DNA of 64,000 nucleotides from Vespula vulgaris (lineage: Eukaryota > Arthropoda > Insecta > Hymenoptera > Vespidae), in NCBI RefSeq assembly GCF_905475345.1, contig NC_066588.1, positions 1,028,501 through 1,092,500 on the forward strand, in the 5' to 3' direction. Below are positions 1 through 11,179 of this stretch, in pieces; positions within the stretch are counted from its first letter, which is position 1, and each line of letters begins with the position of its first letter. The position numbers and the translations under genes were made by a program. Below the pieces are notes generated by a model. That model worked only from the letters and a program-made list of their open reading frames with translations. It had not been told where the DNA came from and made no database searches.

Positions 1-778
1 GGGATGGTTGCACAGTGGTGATCTTGGCAGATTAGATTCTAATGGCTTATTATACGTTACCGGTAATTATTATTATTATTATTTATATTTTTTATTATTA
101 TCTCTTATTGTATTATTTTAATTATATTCTTATCACTGTTACTCTTATTTAGGCAGAATAAAAGAGCTGATCATTACAGCAGGTGGAGAAAATGTACCAC
201 CTGTGCACATAGAACAATTAATCTTATCCGAATTACCTGTTCTTAGTAATGCCTTGCTAATTGGAGATAAAAGAAAATATCTCACAGTTTTAGTTACGTT
301 AAAGGTAGATTCATAATTAAAAAACTTTATTAAATAATATCTATTTCTTATTCTTAATAAATATTTTTTTAGTCCGAAGTAAAAGCAGATACTGGCGAAC
401 CATTAGATACGTTAATTCCAAGTACATTAACGTGGTTAAAGTCTATTGGAAGTAATGCAAAGACGGTCACCGATATTGTCAATTCAAGAGATCCACTCGT
501 AATGTTCACTAACATATTTGCAAAAATTATTATATTCATAATTTGATATATTTTTATATTAACTGAAGATTATTTGTTTTTAGGTACTTAACGAAATAGA
601 AGAAGCTATTAAAAGAGCTAATACAAAAGCAATCAGTAATGCACAGAAAGTACAAAAATTCCGAATTTTACCACACGATTTCTCTATTCCAACGGGAGAA
701 TTAGGTCCAACATTAAAACTAAAAAGAAATATTGTTTATAATATGTATGCCGATCTTATTGAAGAAATGTATCAATGA
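1..778 (+). CDS. ACSBG: Acyl-CoA synthetase, bubblegum (ACSBG) family, C-terminal part
   Basis: This is the last part of a long-chain fatty-acid CoA ligase; the 5' exons lie off the left edge. The family activates long and very long chain fatty acids to acyl-CoA using ATP. Exons are 1-62, 153-304, 373-498 and 584-778, and the frame is unbroken across every GT..AG intron, ending in TGA at 776-778. The translated start [12 protein letters not shown] is the conserved ANL-superfamily motif with the ribose-binding Asp, and [17 protein letters not shown] is the hinge with the conserved Arg/Lys. The bubblegum signature is the PPVHIEQLI form of the helix after GGEN. The end [12 protein letters not shown] matches the short hydrophilic C-terminus of ACSBG proteins. 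I cannot tell which insect paralogue (bubblegum or heimdall) it is. The family assignment is from motif recognition. Confidence 0.9.
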
Positions 779-2761
779 AAAATAATTGAAGATACATTTA
801 CAGTATAATTACGTACATAAATTTAGCATACCAGGCATTTTTATTGGGATTAAAAGATTTGACTACATCGGATGCTTCGATATGTTGAATATCGATATTA
901 TGGAATTGATATATGTGTACATATTAAAGTACTTATAGAGTTTCATATACAATGAAAAAAAATGTTTTGCGTTTACAGCAGTCTAAAAGTTTATATAGTT
1001 CTCTTTTATATATACAAAGCAATTACCGAAAGATCTGATATTTTCTTTGTTCCGAAAAATGATATTTATATGTAGATTTATAATTATTCTTGAAATCTTT
1101 ATAATTATTGATAGTGATTTTTGAAGATTTTTCTAATAACGTAATTTATTGGGAACAATTATATTCACAAAAAAAAAAGAAAAAGAAATACCTATTACGT
1201 ATACACTATTTGTTAACACAAATTAATGTTAAATCTTTTTACTACCAAATCATTTTACTCATGCTTATGTGAAATAAGGAAAAAATAATGGTCCTATTAA
1301 AAGTGCCTTCTCTCTCCATTAATGAATTTACATGATATTTGCATACATTTATAAGATTTTTGTCCAAACTAGTGAAACTGTATTGATAGCATAATAAGGG
1401 ATAATGAAGTGTTATTTTACATAACGTATATATATATTGTACAGTGATATTATAGATAAAATATGAAAATTACAATCTTACAATACTTGATAAGATAAAA
1501 AATAAATGTCATATAGCAAAAATATTGGGAATTGGTATGTGATGTAAATATAAAAAATTATTTACACATAATGGGTACAAATGAAAATATATTGATGTCT
1601 CATAATATTTCAGTAATAATAGTAATTATTAATATAGCTAAATGTTTACTTAAATAATTTCTTTATAATGAAGGAATATATATATATGTATATGTATGTA
1701 TATATGTATATATGTATATATATACATATATATATATGTATGTATGTATGTATGAATGTATATGGTGATAATTAAAATAATTTCTTTATAAATACGTTTT
1801 ATTGTTCTTAATATGTTACTTCCCAAAAAATAAATATTTGGTCCTTAGCACAATTATATTTTCACAGCCTATTTATTAAAATAAGGTCATTTATAATCTT
1901 AAATTTTTAATGAGATTACAATGGTATTCTTTAATATGGGTAGTAAAAAACACAACTCGTTATTTTAATTGCAATATATTACTAATATAGTTTACAATAA
2001 TCAAAGCAGAGTAGCTTCATTTAAGATCATCGTACTTTGCACACAGATTTTTAGGACAACCTGAATTCTTATAAGAAAATACTCTTACTGAGTGCATCAC
2101 AGCAACTTTAAAAATGCAGATCTGTATTATTTATATAATCTTTTACCCTGAATCTCTATTGCGTATAGAGCATTGGATTTATTTCATTCGCTATTAATCA
2201 TTCGTACATTACTATCTTTATTATGCACATATCTCTTCATAGTACTTTATGTGTATTCTCTTATTTTAGAAAATATAATATAGAAATTAAATATTATAAA
2301 GTTTAATTTTTTACTGATATAATTCAAAGAAGTGTTTTCAATAATAAAATAAACAATTTACTGTAATTTAAATTTGCTGTTAAATAATAAACACAAAAAT
2401 CATGACTTTTAAAACATATAGGCTTTTGATTGGATCAAATATTTTCTAACCGTATAATTATAAGCCCGATAAAATTATTGCATGTATGGCTCTTATACTA
2501 CTTATTGTATTAAAATATTTAAAAAATTTTTCAGACATTTTTAGAATCATGTTTCGCAATAATTATGATAAATGGTTAATCTATCGAATAATACAATAAT
2601 GTGTTACTAAAAAAATTGAATATAAAGAATAAGAGTTCTCTCTAAAGAAGTACGGCTATACTTAATTAATTTATGTTTCAAATTTTTATACTCTTACCAC
2701 ATTTGGACAATGGTTTGTTTAACAACTATTACTATTAAATATAGCGAATGTGTGGATAGTT
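779..2761. other. 3' untranslated and intergenic AT-rich DNA between two convergent genes
   Basis: This stretch lies between the stop of the acyl-CoA synthetase (+) and the stop of endosulfine (-). It must hold both 3' UTRs. Several AATAAA-like words occur, for example near 1498. I see no reading frame with coding character. A TATG/TA simple repeat lies at 1678-1760. Confidence 0.7.
1678..1760. repeat. TA/TATG microsatellite
   Basis: The bases alternate TA and TATG units with few interruptions. Confidence 0.85.
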
Positions 2762-3536
2762 TTAAGATGTTGTTGATGTATTAAATTTTTGTTGAATAAT
2801 AGAAGTTTTACGTTGTGGCACGCTTTCTGGTGTAGGAATAGCATCACCTGTTGGTAAAATGCCAGCAGGTTTTGGCTTAGCTGCCGATTTTTGTTTTGCC
2901 ATTTGATAATCTCCAGAATCAAAATATTTTTGCTGCAATTATGAATATTGTACGCGTATTTACTTTTTCATTTTTATTTGTATCGATAATAAAAAATCGC
3001 ATATAAAAAAATTTACTATAATCCGAACCAAATAAAAACATCTTTATGTAATATTTATTATTGATATAACACACACTTTATATTATACAATATTCTATAT
3101 TTACTTACACCTTTGGCTAATCTTTTTTGTAAAAATGCTGAGTGACCACTAATCGGACGTCCAATCGCATTTGGAAATTTAGCTTTTAATTTAGCTTCCT
3201 CTAATTTTTCGATATCATTTGATGACAACTAAAACAATAATATTCCACACATTTCTATAAAATATTTCTAAAAGCTAAATAACGTTATGTGGTTAACAAG
3301 AGTTAGATCGATACATATACATGCGAATACTAACATTGCTAGGAAAAATGTAGAGTTGCGCATTTTATATCGCGAATTTATTATAGTAAATATATATTAG
3401 CTAAATATAAAAAATCTAATAACACTACAGATAAGAGACGATTACTTTAAGATGGCGGTAAAATTAACCGGTGATTTTCAATGTGTTAAATAATTCTTAC
3501 CTCGACAGTTGGTTCGTTTGTCTGATCGTCGCTCAT
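2762..3536 (-). CDS. endos: Alpha-endosulfine (ENSA/ARPP19 family)
   Basis: Three coding exons on the minus strand, 3501-3536, 3109-3228 and 2762-2932, give 108 residues (family usually 110-120). Once phosphorylated by Greatwall kinase the protein binds and inhibits PP2A-B55, which permits mitotic and meiotic entry. The invariant FDSGDY core is present with the Greatwall serine at residue 58. The preceding segment ([15 protein letters not shown]) is the other conserved helix. RKTS at residues 93-96 fits the C-terminal protein kinase A site of the family. The first exon codes only [12 protein letters not shown] and ends in a consensus donor. All introns are phase 0. The gene is divergent from the HAUS1-like gene to its right and convergent with the acyl-CoA synthetase to its left. 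Confidence 0.95.
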
Positions 3537-4481
3537 TGTTGGCGACTTTATTATACTCCACGATATACTTAATATTTTCAAGATACACTAATCACTTTCT
3601 ATACTCTAGCTTTTAAGAACATATGCAAAACAAACTATTGTGCTTGTAAACAATGACAGCGTAATCTCTTATTTAAAATCCTATAGAAAATTAACGATAT
3701 AAATAATTGTTTGCTTTTGTGATAGGTTTTCTATCCGTAAACAATTATTTGTCAACGAAAAGTGCTTGAAAAACAGTAATTCCGTCACATGCAGAGTCAT
3801 ATGTCTGACCGTTACCAAAAACCAACCTTAAGGGTATTTTTCATGATATACATAAAATATAACATTAACGCCTTTCCATTCGTGTGTGATTGGTTAATTC
3901 CGATTATAGATGGTATTCTTAAAGATCCGCCATGTTGTAATGGATATATAAAGTGGGTTTAAAGTTCTTAGATAGGCTAAAAGTTCCTACATGATTTTAA
4001 GAATCAAATATTCTTTTCCGGGTTTTTTTCAGACGCTTTGTTTTAGATTTGATTCTTAGATCTATTCGTTTTTACAAACATAGGAATTTCTTTACAACCT
4101 GAAAACAAAGTTAACCTAAAAAATTACGAAAAAAAGTAATCGATTTATACAACATGTAAATGTTTTTGGCCCACCTAGGAACCTTTAGCCTATCTTATAT
4201 TTGTTAATATCCAATCAGAGTTGCTTAGCTGAAATCAATACTTTTTTTTGTATTTGAATCGCATCATTCAATATAATTCTTCTTTCTTTAGAAATCGATA
4301 AGAAGCTTTTCTGTTCATATTTGCTACAAAACATTTGTAATTAGTGTATTTTCAATAATCCTATATAATTCATTTGTATTGTCCCTAAAAACCACTTTGC
4401 ATTATAATTTTGCGATATTTCAGATTTTATATCAATCGATATCAGGAAGAAATATATGTAATTTGACGATTCTTTGAAGAC
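3537..4481. promoter_or_regulatory. Shared upstream region of two divergent genes
   Basis: The region separates the start codons of endosulfine (-) and the HAUS1-like gene (+) by 945 bases, so both promoters should lie here. It contains one clean inverted-repeat element (3971-4194). I cannot place a TATA box or initiator with confidence. An unseen non-coding first exon of the + gene may also be here; an AG that could serve as an acceptor occurs at about 4424. Confidence 0.55.
3971..4194. mobile_element. MITE-like element with 19-bp terminal inverted repeats
   Basis: The left end GATAGGCTAAAAGTTCCTA (3971-3989) is matched by its inverse complement at 4176-4194 with a single mismatch. TTA flanks the element on both sides (3968-3970 and 4195-4197), as expected for a 3-bp target-site duplication. 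The element is 224 bp and has no coding capacity, so it would be non-autonomous. Its interior resembles the other copies noted in this window. The superfamily is not certain; a 3-bp TTA duplication would suit PIF/Harbinger. Confidence 0.7.
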
Positions 4482-5315
4482 ATGGATTCTAAAAAGGTAA
4501 AATTAATCTCAATTAATCTAAAACTTTTTTGTCTTTTAAACGTTTGTTTTACATTTGAAATTTTATGACAGGCAGAGTCAACTAAGAATGATTATATTAA
4601 TGCAAAAACAGAATACGATAGACTGCGTGCAGAAAATGATGTACTGCAAGCATTGCGAAAAGGATTAGAGGAATGTAAGAAAGAAAATGTATCATGTGAA
4701 AAAGATCTAATGGAATTCTATAGATTACGATTAGATTCACAAACTACAAATAAAAAAAGAACTGAGGAATTAGATAAAGGTTCTTTGATTATGAAATCAG
4801 AAGAGTTGTCTTCTTTTGACAAAACAACATTAGATATTGCTAAACGAAGAAAAAATATTGCTGACATGGAATACAATCTTTCTTTAAAAGAGATAAATAT
4901 GGAATTAAACTTTCTAAATATGAAAGTTGGATCTCTTCAAAACAAAATTAATTGCATGCAGAAATCAATAAATTCCGCTAATGGCTTTATACACAAAGCA
5001 GAAAAAGATGTGGATGATTTCTGTTCTCAAGATATCTTCATGAAAATGAAATTAAAAGAATATAATCAGGCCTTAGAGAAGTTAGAAGGTGATTTAGAGA
5101 GCTTAAAAGTCAAAGATTTACAATCATATTTGATATTAGAAAAGTATAAACAATATCTAGACATGGTAGAAGAAAAGGTCAAAGTAGATAAACTTTTAGA
5201 TAAATATCATGATCTACCACCAAATATATTGCAAGCTAAAGTAATTCTTGAAAATAAACAAAGAGATTATGATCAACTTGAGAATACATTCTTACAATAT
5301 AATAAGAGATTTTAA
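4482..5315 (+). CDS. HAUS1: Coiled-coil protein, probable HAUS augmin-like complex subunit 1
   Basis: Two exons, 4482-4496 (only MDSKK) and 4572-5315, give 252 residues. The protein is nearly all charged alpha-helix with heptad-like spacing, as in a coiled coil. Near the C-terminus, KLLDKYHDLPPNILQAKV followed by E..QRDYDQLE has the same spacing of Tyr, Asp-Leu, Pro-Asn, Ala-x-Val and Glu as the end of animal HAUS1. That is the basis of the call. Augmin binds spindle microtubules and recruits gamma-tubulin for branching nucleation. Length is slightly below the vertebrate protein (278). The start is the first ATG; the first exon carries just five codons before a consensus donor, so an earlier exon cannot be excluded. 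A polyadenylation signal follows at 5511. If the augmin call is wrong, it is an unidentified coiled-coil protein. Confidence 0.75.
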
Positions 5316-5354
5316 GAATGTTTTCAACAATATATATCGTGTGTGTGATACATA

Positions 5355-5442
5355 ATATTATATATATATATATCTATATATATATATACACACACATACG
5401 TATATATATGTGTGTGTATATATATGTATATATATGTATTTT
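5355..5442. repeat. TA/CA microsatellite in a 3' UTR
   Basis: Alternating TA, CA and TG dinucleotides follow the HAUS1-like stop codon. Confidence 0.8.
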
Positions 5443-5510
5443 GTCATAAAGTTATAAATATATAATTTGTAATCGTCTATAATTTTACTTCGATCGTTTT
5501 ATATTTAATC

Positions 5511-5516
5511 AATAAA
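5511..5516 (+). terminator. Polyadenylation signal AATAAA
   Basis: This canonical hexamer lies about 200 bases after the HAUS1-like stop codon and before the PRCC start at 5747. It is the natural signal for ending the upstream transcript. Confidence 0.55.
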
Positions 5517-5746
5517 AATATATAAAACTGAAGTAGTGCTTTCTAACTTGTATTTATATTTTTAAGAAAATTTTTGAAATTGATTATTAGATGGCGCTTC
5601 GATCAGCATGAATTTTGATTGTAGGTTATATATCAATACATATTCGAAGTCGAGTTCCACTGGATTACGTGAATTTCAGTTTACAACCTCGTATTTATTA
5701 AGTCGCTTAATATCTCGTCCTTGTATGTTAATTTTTGTTTTAAAAA

Positions 5747-7207
5747 ATGAGTCTTGTGGCGTACGATAGTAGCGATGATAATTCCGAAGATGAAGAAGTT
5801 AATTCTATCGAGTGTAGTGATAATAAAAATGATCTAACCTTTCTAACCAAACGTTTGAACAAAGATTTATGTTTACCTGCACCAAAAAATAACACGGATG
5901 TAGAATTAACTGTAAATAATGAATCATTATCAACATTTAATTGGGATATATTGCCAAAACCTAAAAATACGAGCATAAAACAAGTGGATTTGAAGGAGGA
6001 AGGTGAAATTCCGGCGAAGAAGGAAATAGAACAAGAAAAAAGGCCAACTAAGAAACCAGTCAAAATAATGATTAGATCCTTATGCGAAGTAAATGCAATG
6101 ATTTAATTAATATAAAAAATAAATATAATATTACTTGCGAAATTGCGTATAAAAATATAAACAATACCGAATGTCCATTAGCATTTATTTAATATTTGTT
6201 AATTTTAGTTCAAAGATCTCGATGAAGAGGATAAGAAAAAACAAAGTAGGATTGCACCAATAGAAGTAAGACAATCTGAATTTTTAGAATATTATTTATA
6301 ATATTATTTTTTTTTAATATCTTTCTTTTGACATTCTCAGAAAGGATCAGGACTTTTTTCTATCTTACCAGCTCCTAAGATAGTAGAGCAAAAAAGTACC
6401 AAGTCTTTAATACCAAATGTTGTTGTTAAATCTCAAAATGTATCGACTACAAAAAAAATTATATCATCTAGCGACAAGCTGGAAAAATCTAACTACGAGT
6501 CAAATTCTGAAGATGAAGGGGAAAGCGATGCAAATAAAAATGATAATCACGAATCTGGCATAGATTTCTTTGCTTTGAATACAGTCAAATCTGAGACAAA
6601 TACAGATTCTATAACATTGGATTCGCAGAATATAGAAAGTAGTGATTTTGTATCAATGTCCACACTTTTTAATGAATCTAAAATAAAAAATAATACGAAT
6701 GCGAATACTATTGTACGTGACAATAACACGGAGCAATACGCTCAAAATTCGAATTTAACCTTAGTAAGTAACGTTATAAATTTACCAAAAGAAGAAATAT
6801 TAATAAAAAATAAAGCAGAAGTTGGACCAAAATTACCCGTTCCAGAACAAGAATATAATGTCGATGCTGAAGGTAATGTAGCATTCGATGAAAAAGCTAT
6901 AGAATACCTGTGTGGTAGGAGAGGTATAAAGAGAAAAAATAAGGAAATGGAAGAAGCAAACATAATTGAAATCAGTGGCGATGATATTAAACCAGATGAA
7001 AGGGAATGGTTGGTGAAAGCATTGACGGAAGAACCTGTACAGAGGCCTGTGTCTATGCAAAATAGTGGAATTAATTTTCAGTCAAAAAAGAAGCATCAAA
7101 TTACGTACTTGGCGCATCAAGCTAAAGCTATGGAACTTGAATTGAAGAATCAATGGGCTCTTAATAGAATGACAAGGAAACAAACACAATCCAAGTATGG
7201 TTTTTAA
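5747..7207 (+). CDS. PRCC: PRCC homologue (proline-rich mitotic checkpoint / splicing-associated protein)
   Basis: Three exons, 5747-6088, 6209-6265 and 6341-7207, join in phase 0 and encode 421 residues. The start MSLVAYDSSD followed by an acidic, low-complexity region is the recognisable N-terminus of PRCC-family proteins. The C-terminal 110 residues form the conserved block: QEYNVDAEGNVAFDE, then EYLCGRRG, a helix ending EREWLVKAL, and KKHQITYLAHQAKAMELELKNQW. Human PRCC is nuclear, interacts with the MAD2B checkpoint protein and is found with spliceosomal components; by family inference this protein is nuclear too. Human PRCC is proline-rich in its middle; here the middle is Ser/Asn/Asp-rich instead, which is common in AT-rich insect genomes. 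It begins about 430 bases after the HAUS1-like stop and converges on the ionotropic receptor. Confidence 0.88.
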
Positions 7208-7850
7208 AAACAAATGAAAATATAAAATTATTTATCACGAGTACGAGTCTATTTCTGATAAAAACAGAAACGGTTATTTGTAAAACGTTTATTATATATA
7301 ACGGTAAAATATATAATATTATAGCAAGTAGTGATATTTTTCTAGATTAATTAATTATAGATTAACTAATTATAGAATAATTAATTATAGAATTCGATCG
7401 AAATCGTTTTCAATGTGAATATTATGATGTGATATATTTTTGTTGTTTATAATAATTAATATCGTCAATTGTACGTATTCGTTCTATAACACTATATTTA
7501 TAATATAGTTACATAAAGTTACATCAGTTGATCCGATGATTACGAAAATGGTTCAAATCATTTGAGATATGAAGAAACATATTTTGTGAGACACACGCAC
7601 ACACACACGTCATTTTTAATATTTTAAAATTATATAGAAGAATTATTTTTCTTAAGAATAATTATACGTACTTTCTTTATTTGTCAATATGGATAAATAA
7701 ATAATTTTTAAATAATTCAAATGCATATGTCAAAATATGTCAAAATAAAAAATATATTACCGTCATCACATTCATAATTATCGGCTCAATTATTATTAAA
7801 GATTAAATCATAGCAAACATTTTATATTTAATACATCAGATACCATTAGA
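7208..7850. other. Convergent 3' ends of PRCC and the ionotropic receptor
   Basis: AT-rich sequence with a repeated ATTAATTATAGA-like word near 7345-7392 and a short CA tract near 7593. I see no coding signal. It should contain the 3' UTRs of both neighbours. Confidence 0.6.
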
Positions 7851-8788
7851 TTACAATTGCTTTTTGCCAGTAGATGTGGAGCGAGATCCTCGTTTTTGAT
7901 CGATGTCACGTAAAATCTCACGAATCGATTTAGAATCATTCTTATATTTAATCTCTAAATAGAATACGAGAGTCGATATCGATAGGCCAACGAAAAGCAA
8001 GAAAAAAGCAGCTCCTAAAGGTGTTAGAGTGAGTACTCTAATGCTTCCATCCTTTCCATCGTATTCTACGAGAATTTCGCGAAGATTAAAACCAGTACGT
8101 CGTCGCAAAACGTCATGTAAATGAAAAGTAATAATTCCGGATTCTCTTAATTGTAACATCATCTGGAACATAGTAAATTAATTATCAAAATTGAAATAAC
8201 GTATCGAAATTTAGAAATTATGTAAGTAAATAATTTCGTTTGAAGTACCCTGTTTATTGGTGACAGGAGCCAAGGTTGAGCAACAAAAGATGCGTAAAAT
8301 TTTCCTATCATTTCTTTCATCATCCGATATTTCTTTTCAAACCAAAAGAAAAAAAAAAAAAGATCGAATTTATAGATCACCGCATTGAAAATAATCGTTA
8401 AATATTTCGTTAAACGTTAATGCCTTACTTTAAGATCTTTATTATAAATTTCATCCTCAGGGAAGAAGACAGACCCAACGAAATTTCCAAGGATAGCGAA
8501 ATTGCCTTTAACGATATTTTTATGTATTTCCTCCTTGTTTTCAATGACTCTATGTGTACTCGGTAATTGGGATAAATAAGGATCCTAAACAAAACGTTCA
8601 CCCTTCTGCTTCGTAAAGTTAATTATAATTTTGTATGTCTAGATTTTTGTACAATTAAAATAATGCATGTATATGTACGTGTGTATCGGTCTTCATTACG
8701 TACTTCGTAGTCGATAAAGTTTGTAAAAGACGGGACCGTCTTTGTTCCCCAGATTAAGTTAGCTTCGAGAAATTGTTTTATCGTGTCG

Positions 8789-8821
<33 letters not shown>

Positions 8822-10670
8822 TGATTTCACGTAATATTATCAATTCGAAATAATAAAAAATACATTATTTTCGATATAATCCAAACCTGTTTTCATACTC
8901 GGAGTTAGTTAACTTAGCTGCGAGACTACTGCTGTAGGCAGTGACAAGTATCAATCCCATTGTTTGCCAAAGATATAATTGTAGTTTGACGTTGACCATG
9001 TTTTTTGGTGCCCAAGAGCCCAACAAGCGACCGGTCAATTCGATGAAAGTTATTAAGAAACTTCGAAAGCCTTTTTCAAAGATAATCGATTAGAGATCGA
9101 TTGATAAGAGAATAGAAAGACACGTCGAAAATAGTTTTAACGATAGAATTGAAATCACTTACGTTCCGGATATCGTGGATTGAATCGAGCGTGAGCGAAT
9201 ATGCAAATGCTTTGTAAGAATATAGCTAAGACAAATAGAATCCATATAGTTACCGAGAAAGGTCTAGTTAGAGCCCAGAAACTGGTTATCGGTTGTGGAC
9301 GTGGTACCAAAAATTGTATATATACTTGATACCAAGGATCAGTTAAGTTGACGAAATCATAATGATTCCTGTTCAACCATATACTGGCAAACGCGATATC
9401 GATCTACGAGATATAAAAAGAAAATATCTCCCCCCCCGTTTTTTTTTTTTTTTTTTTTTTTTTTTTTGACAATTTAACGGCGTTTCAATTCGTTAATATA
9501 CCTTGTTGTCGTACAAGAGTTTTATGAATCCACCTTTCCATGCAGTTTCGTTGTATCTCTTTCCGTATCTGTTTTTAAAGCGACATTATGAAAAAATGAA
9601 TGCTGATTAAACGAAGAAGATTGTACAATATTTGTCCAATACCTATCTTTCGATTTTTTAATGATCCAAGTGAAGTTTAATTTTTCTGCCATCAGCAAGA
9701 ATAGCTTCACCTCGATACCGTCCTTCTCCTGATCTATAAAATTTTAATGAATTAATTTATAAGTGAATTAAAAGATTTGTAAACATCTTTGTTATATTAT
9801 ACCGTCGTCAGCGTCAAATATTTCTTCTTCGACGTCATCGATAATCCTGACGGTTGTACGATTTAAATAAGACACTGGTGGCCGATAAAATGTCGATGCT
9901 CTTAATTGTCTACCATGAAAATTCACTTTTCCGTCGTCGCGTTTCATTTTTTCGTAGCTAAAAAGTTTTTTTTTATGCTTTTATTAACACATTGACGAAC
10001 TCGCTAAAAGCTTTGCTAAACTTTAACTCAATTGTTCCTTCCTATTCAAAAATCAAATTGAAAATATCAAAAGATAATATGAAAATATTAAAGATAACTA
10101 TTAAAAAATGACTTGATAATTATGAAAGTGGTTTTACATTGTTTGAAATATTAAAAGATATCATACGCTATATTCTTGAAATTTTTTTAATTACATAGAA
10201 GAATTATTTTTCAAGAATAAATGTACTTATCGTTTTTGTATTTTTTATCTCTTTACAGAAAAATCATTCAAATTCAAATGTCAAAATCGAAACAGAAAAA
10301 TATATGATTAATTTTGTCGTTATATCACTTTCAGAATCAACTACTTGTTTTACCAGTCGCTAATGTGTTAATTGTTTGTTATAGTTAAATAAAAAAAATA
10401 TTGATATATGTATATCTACTTGTCGACTCTATGAAAGATTCTTGGGAATAAATAATTTTCGGACAAACTCCATATTCCTGATTTGCTTATCACGTTAGCG
10501 TTAGCGTTCCCATAGATCGTCACGTTAAAAACACTCGAATTAATTTTTATATAATCGTTCACAATGACGAGAATTTCTGTGCTGGATATAAACGTTGGAA
10601 CTCTAAAAAGATAAAAAACGAAGAAATAAGAGAAATATACATGTTGGTTTCTAATCGATTGAAACAAAAA

Positions 10671-10710
<40 letters not shown>

Positions 10711-11179
10711 TGTTTACTTTTTCAAATCATGTAAAATTTCTTTCTCCGTCGAGCCCAACAAAAAATATGCCTTGCAATCATAAGTATTTGCGTTCAATGA
10801 ATACTCGTAGGGATAATTATCAATAAATTTTTTAAACAGCTGTGAAATTTCCAAAGTGGTATCTGTGGAATTTAGAAAAAGAAAAAGAGCAATTAAAATA
10901 GGAACGAAAATGAAAAAAAAAAAAAAATAAAAAACAAAAAGAAAAAAGAAAACAAATTTTTATGAAATCATAGAGAAAATATTAAAAAATATTCTTATGA
11001 CATTCCCAACCATGTAAATAAATGTTACAACAGAATGAATTCTTGAAAGAAGCACTTAAAGCCAAATTAAAATCATCTTTCGTTATCCACGACGTTTCAA
11101 TGAATTTATATATAATGTCACTGGTTCTTGATACTCGAAGATCCTTCAATATAATATAGAGAAACAAATATATTCTCAT
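7851..11179 (-). CDS. Ionotropic receptor (divergent ionotropic glutamate receptor family)
   Basis: Twelve exons join in frame to 624 residues: 11011-11179, 10718-10862, 10420-10602, 9803-9957, 9643-9733, 9502-9568, 9163-9403, 8887-9070, 8704-8791, 8429-8584, 8249-8332 and 7851-8162. Insect IRs are cation-channel subunits for odour, taste, humidity or temperature. The N-terminal region is short (about 185 residues), as in divergent IRs. Ligand-binding lobe S1 begins near residue 185 (FHGRQLRASTFYRPPVSY) and includes DGIEVKLFLLMAEKLNF. M1 is about 319-340 and the pore loop about 354-370. M3 ends in AYSSSLAAKLT (395-405), the IR form of the glutamate-receptor SYTANLAAF motif. Lobe S2 follows, and M4 is about 569-590 with a basic cytoplasmic tail. 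I do not assign a subfamily. The start at 11179 is the first in-frame ATG; its signal peptide is weak, so an upstream exon is possible. The acceptor before exon 8 has a poor pyrimidine tract but is the only one keeping frame. Confidence 0.9.
8793..8820. repeat. Poly-A tract in an ionotropic receptor intron
   Basis: An uninterrupted run of about 27 A lies just before the acceptor of exon 9. On the minus strand it reads as T and forms its polypyrimidine tract. Confidence 0.9.
9439..9467. repeat. Poly-T tract in an ionotropic receptor intron
   Basis: A run of about 28 T follows a run of seven C in the intron between exons 6 and 7. Confidence 0.9.
10674..10708. repeat. TA microsatellite
   Basis: Pure alternating TA within the intron between exons 2 and 3 of the ionotropic receptor. 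Confidence 0.9.

Noticed and set aside
2719..2922. 67-codon frame over the last endosulfine exon
   Set aside because: It is the wrong frame; the spliced frame gives the conserved FDSGDY motif.
5740..6063. Minus-strand frames over the PRCC exons (also 6547-7060)
   Set aside because: They are shadows of the PRCC coding strand.
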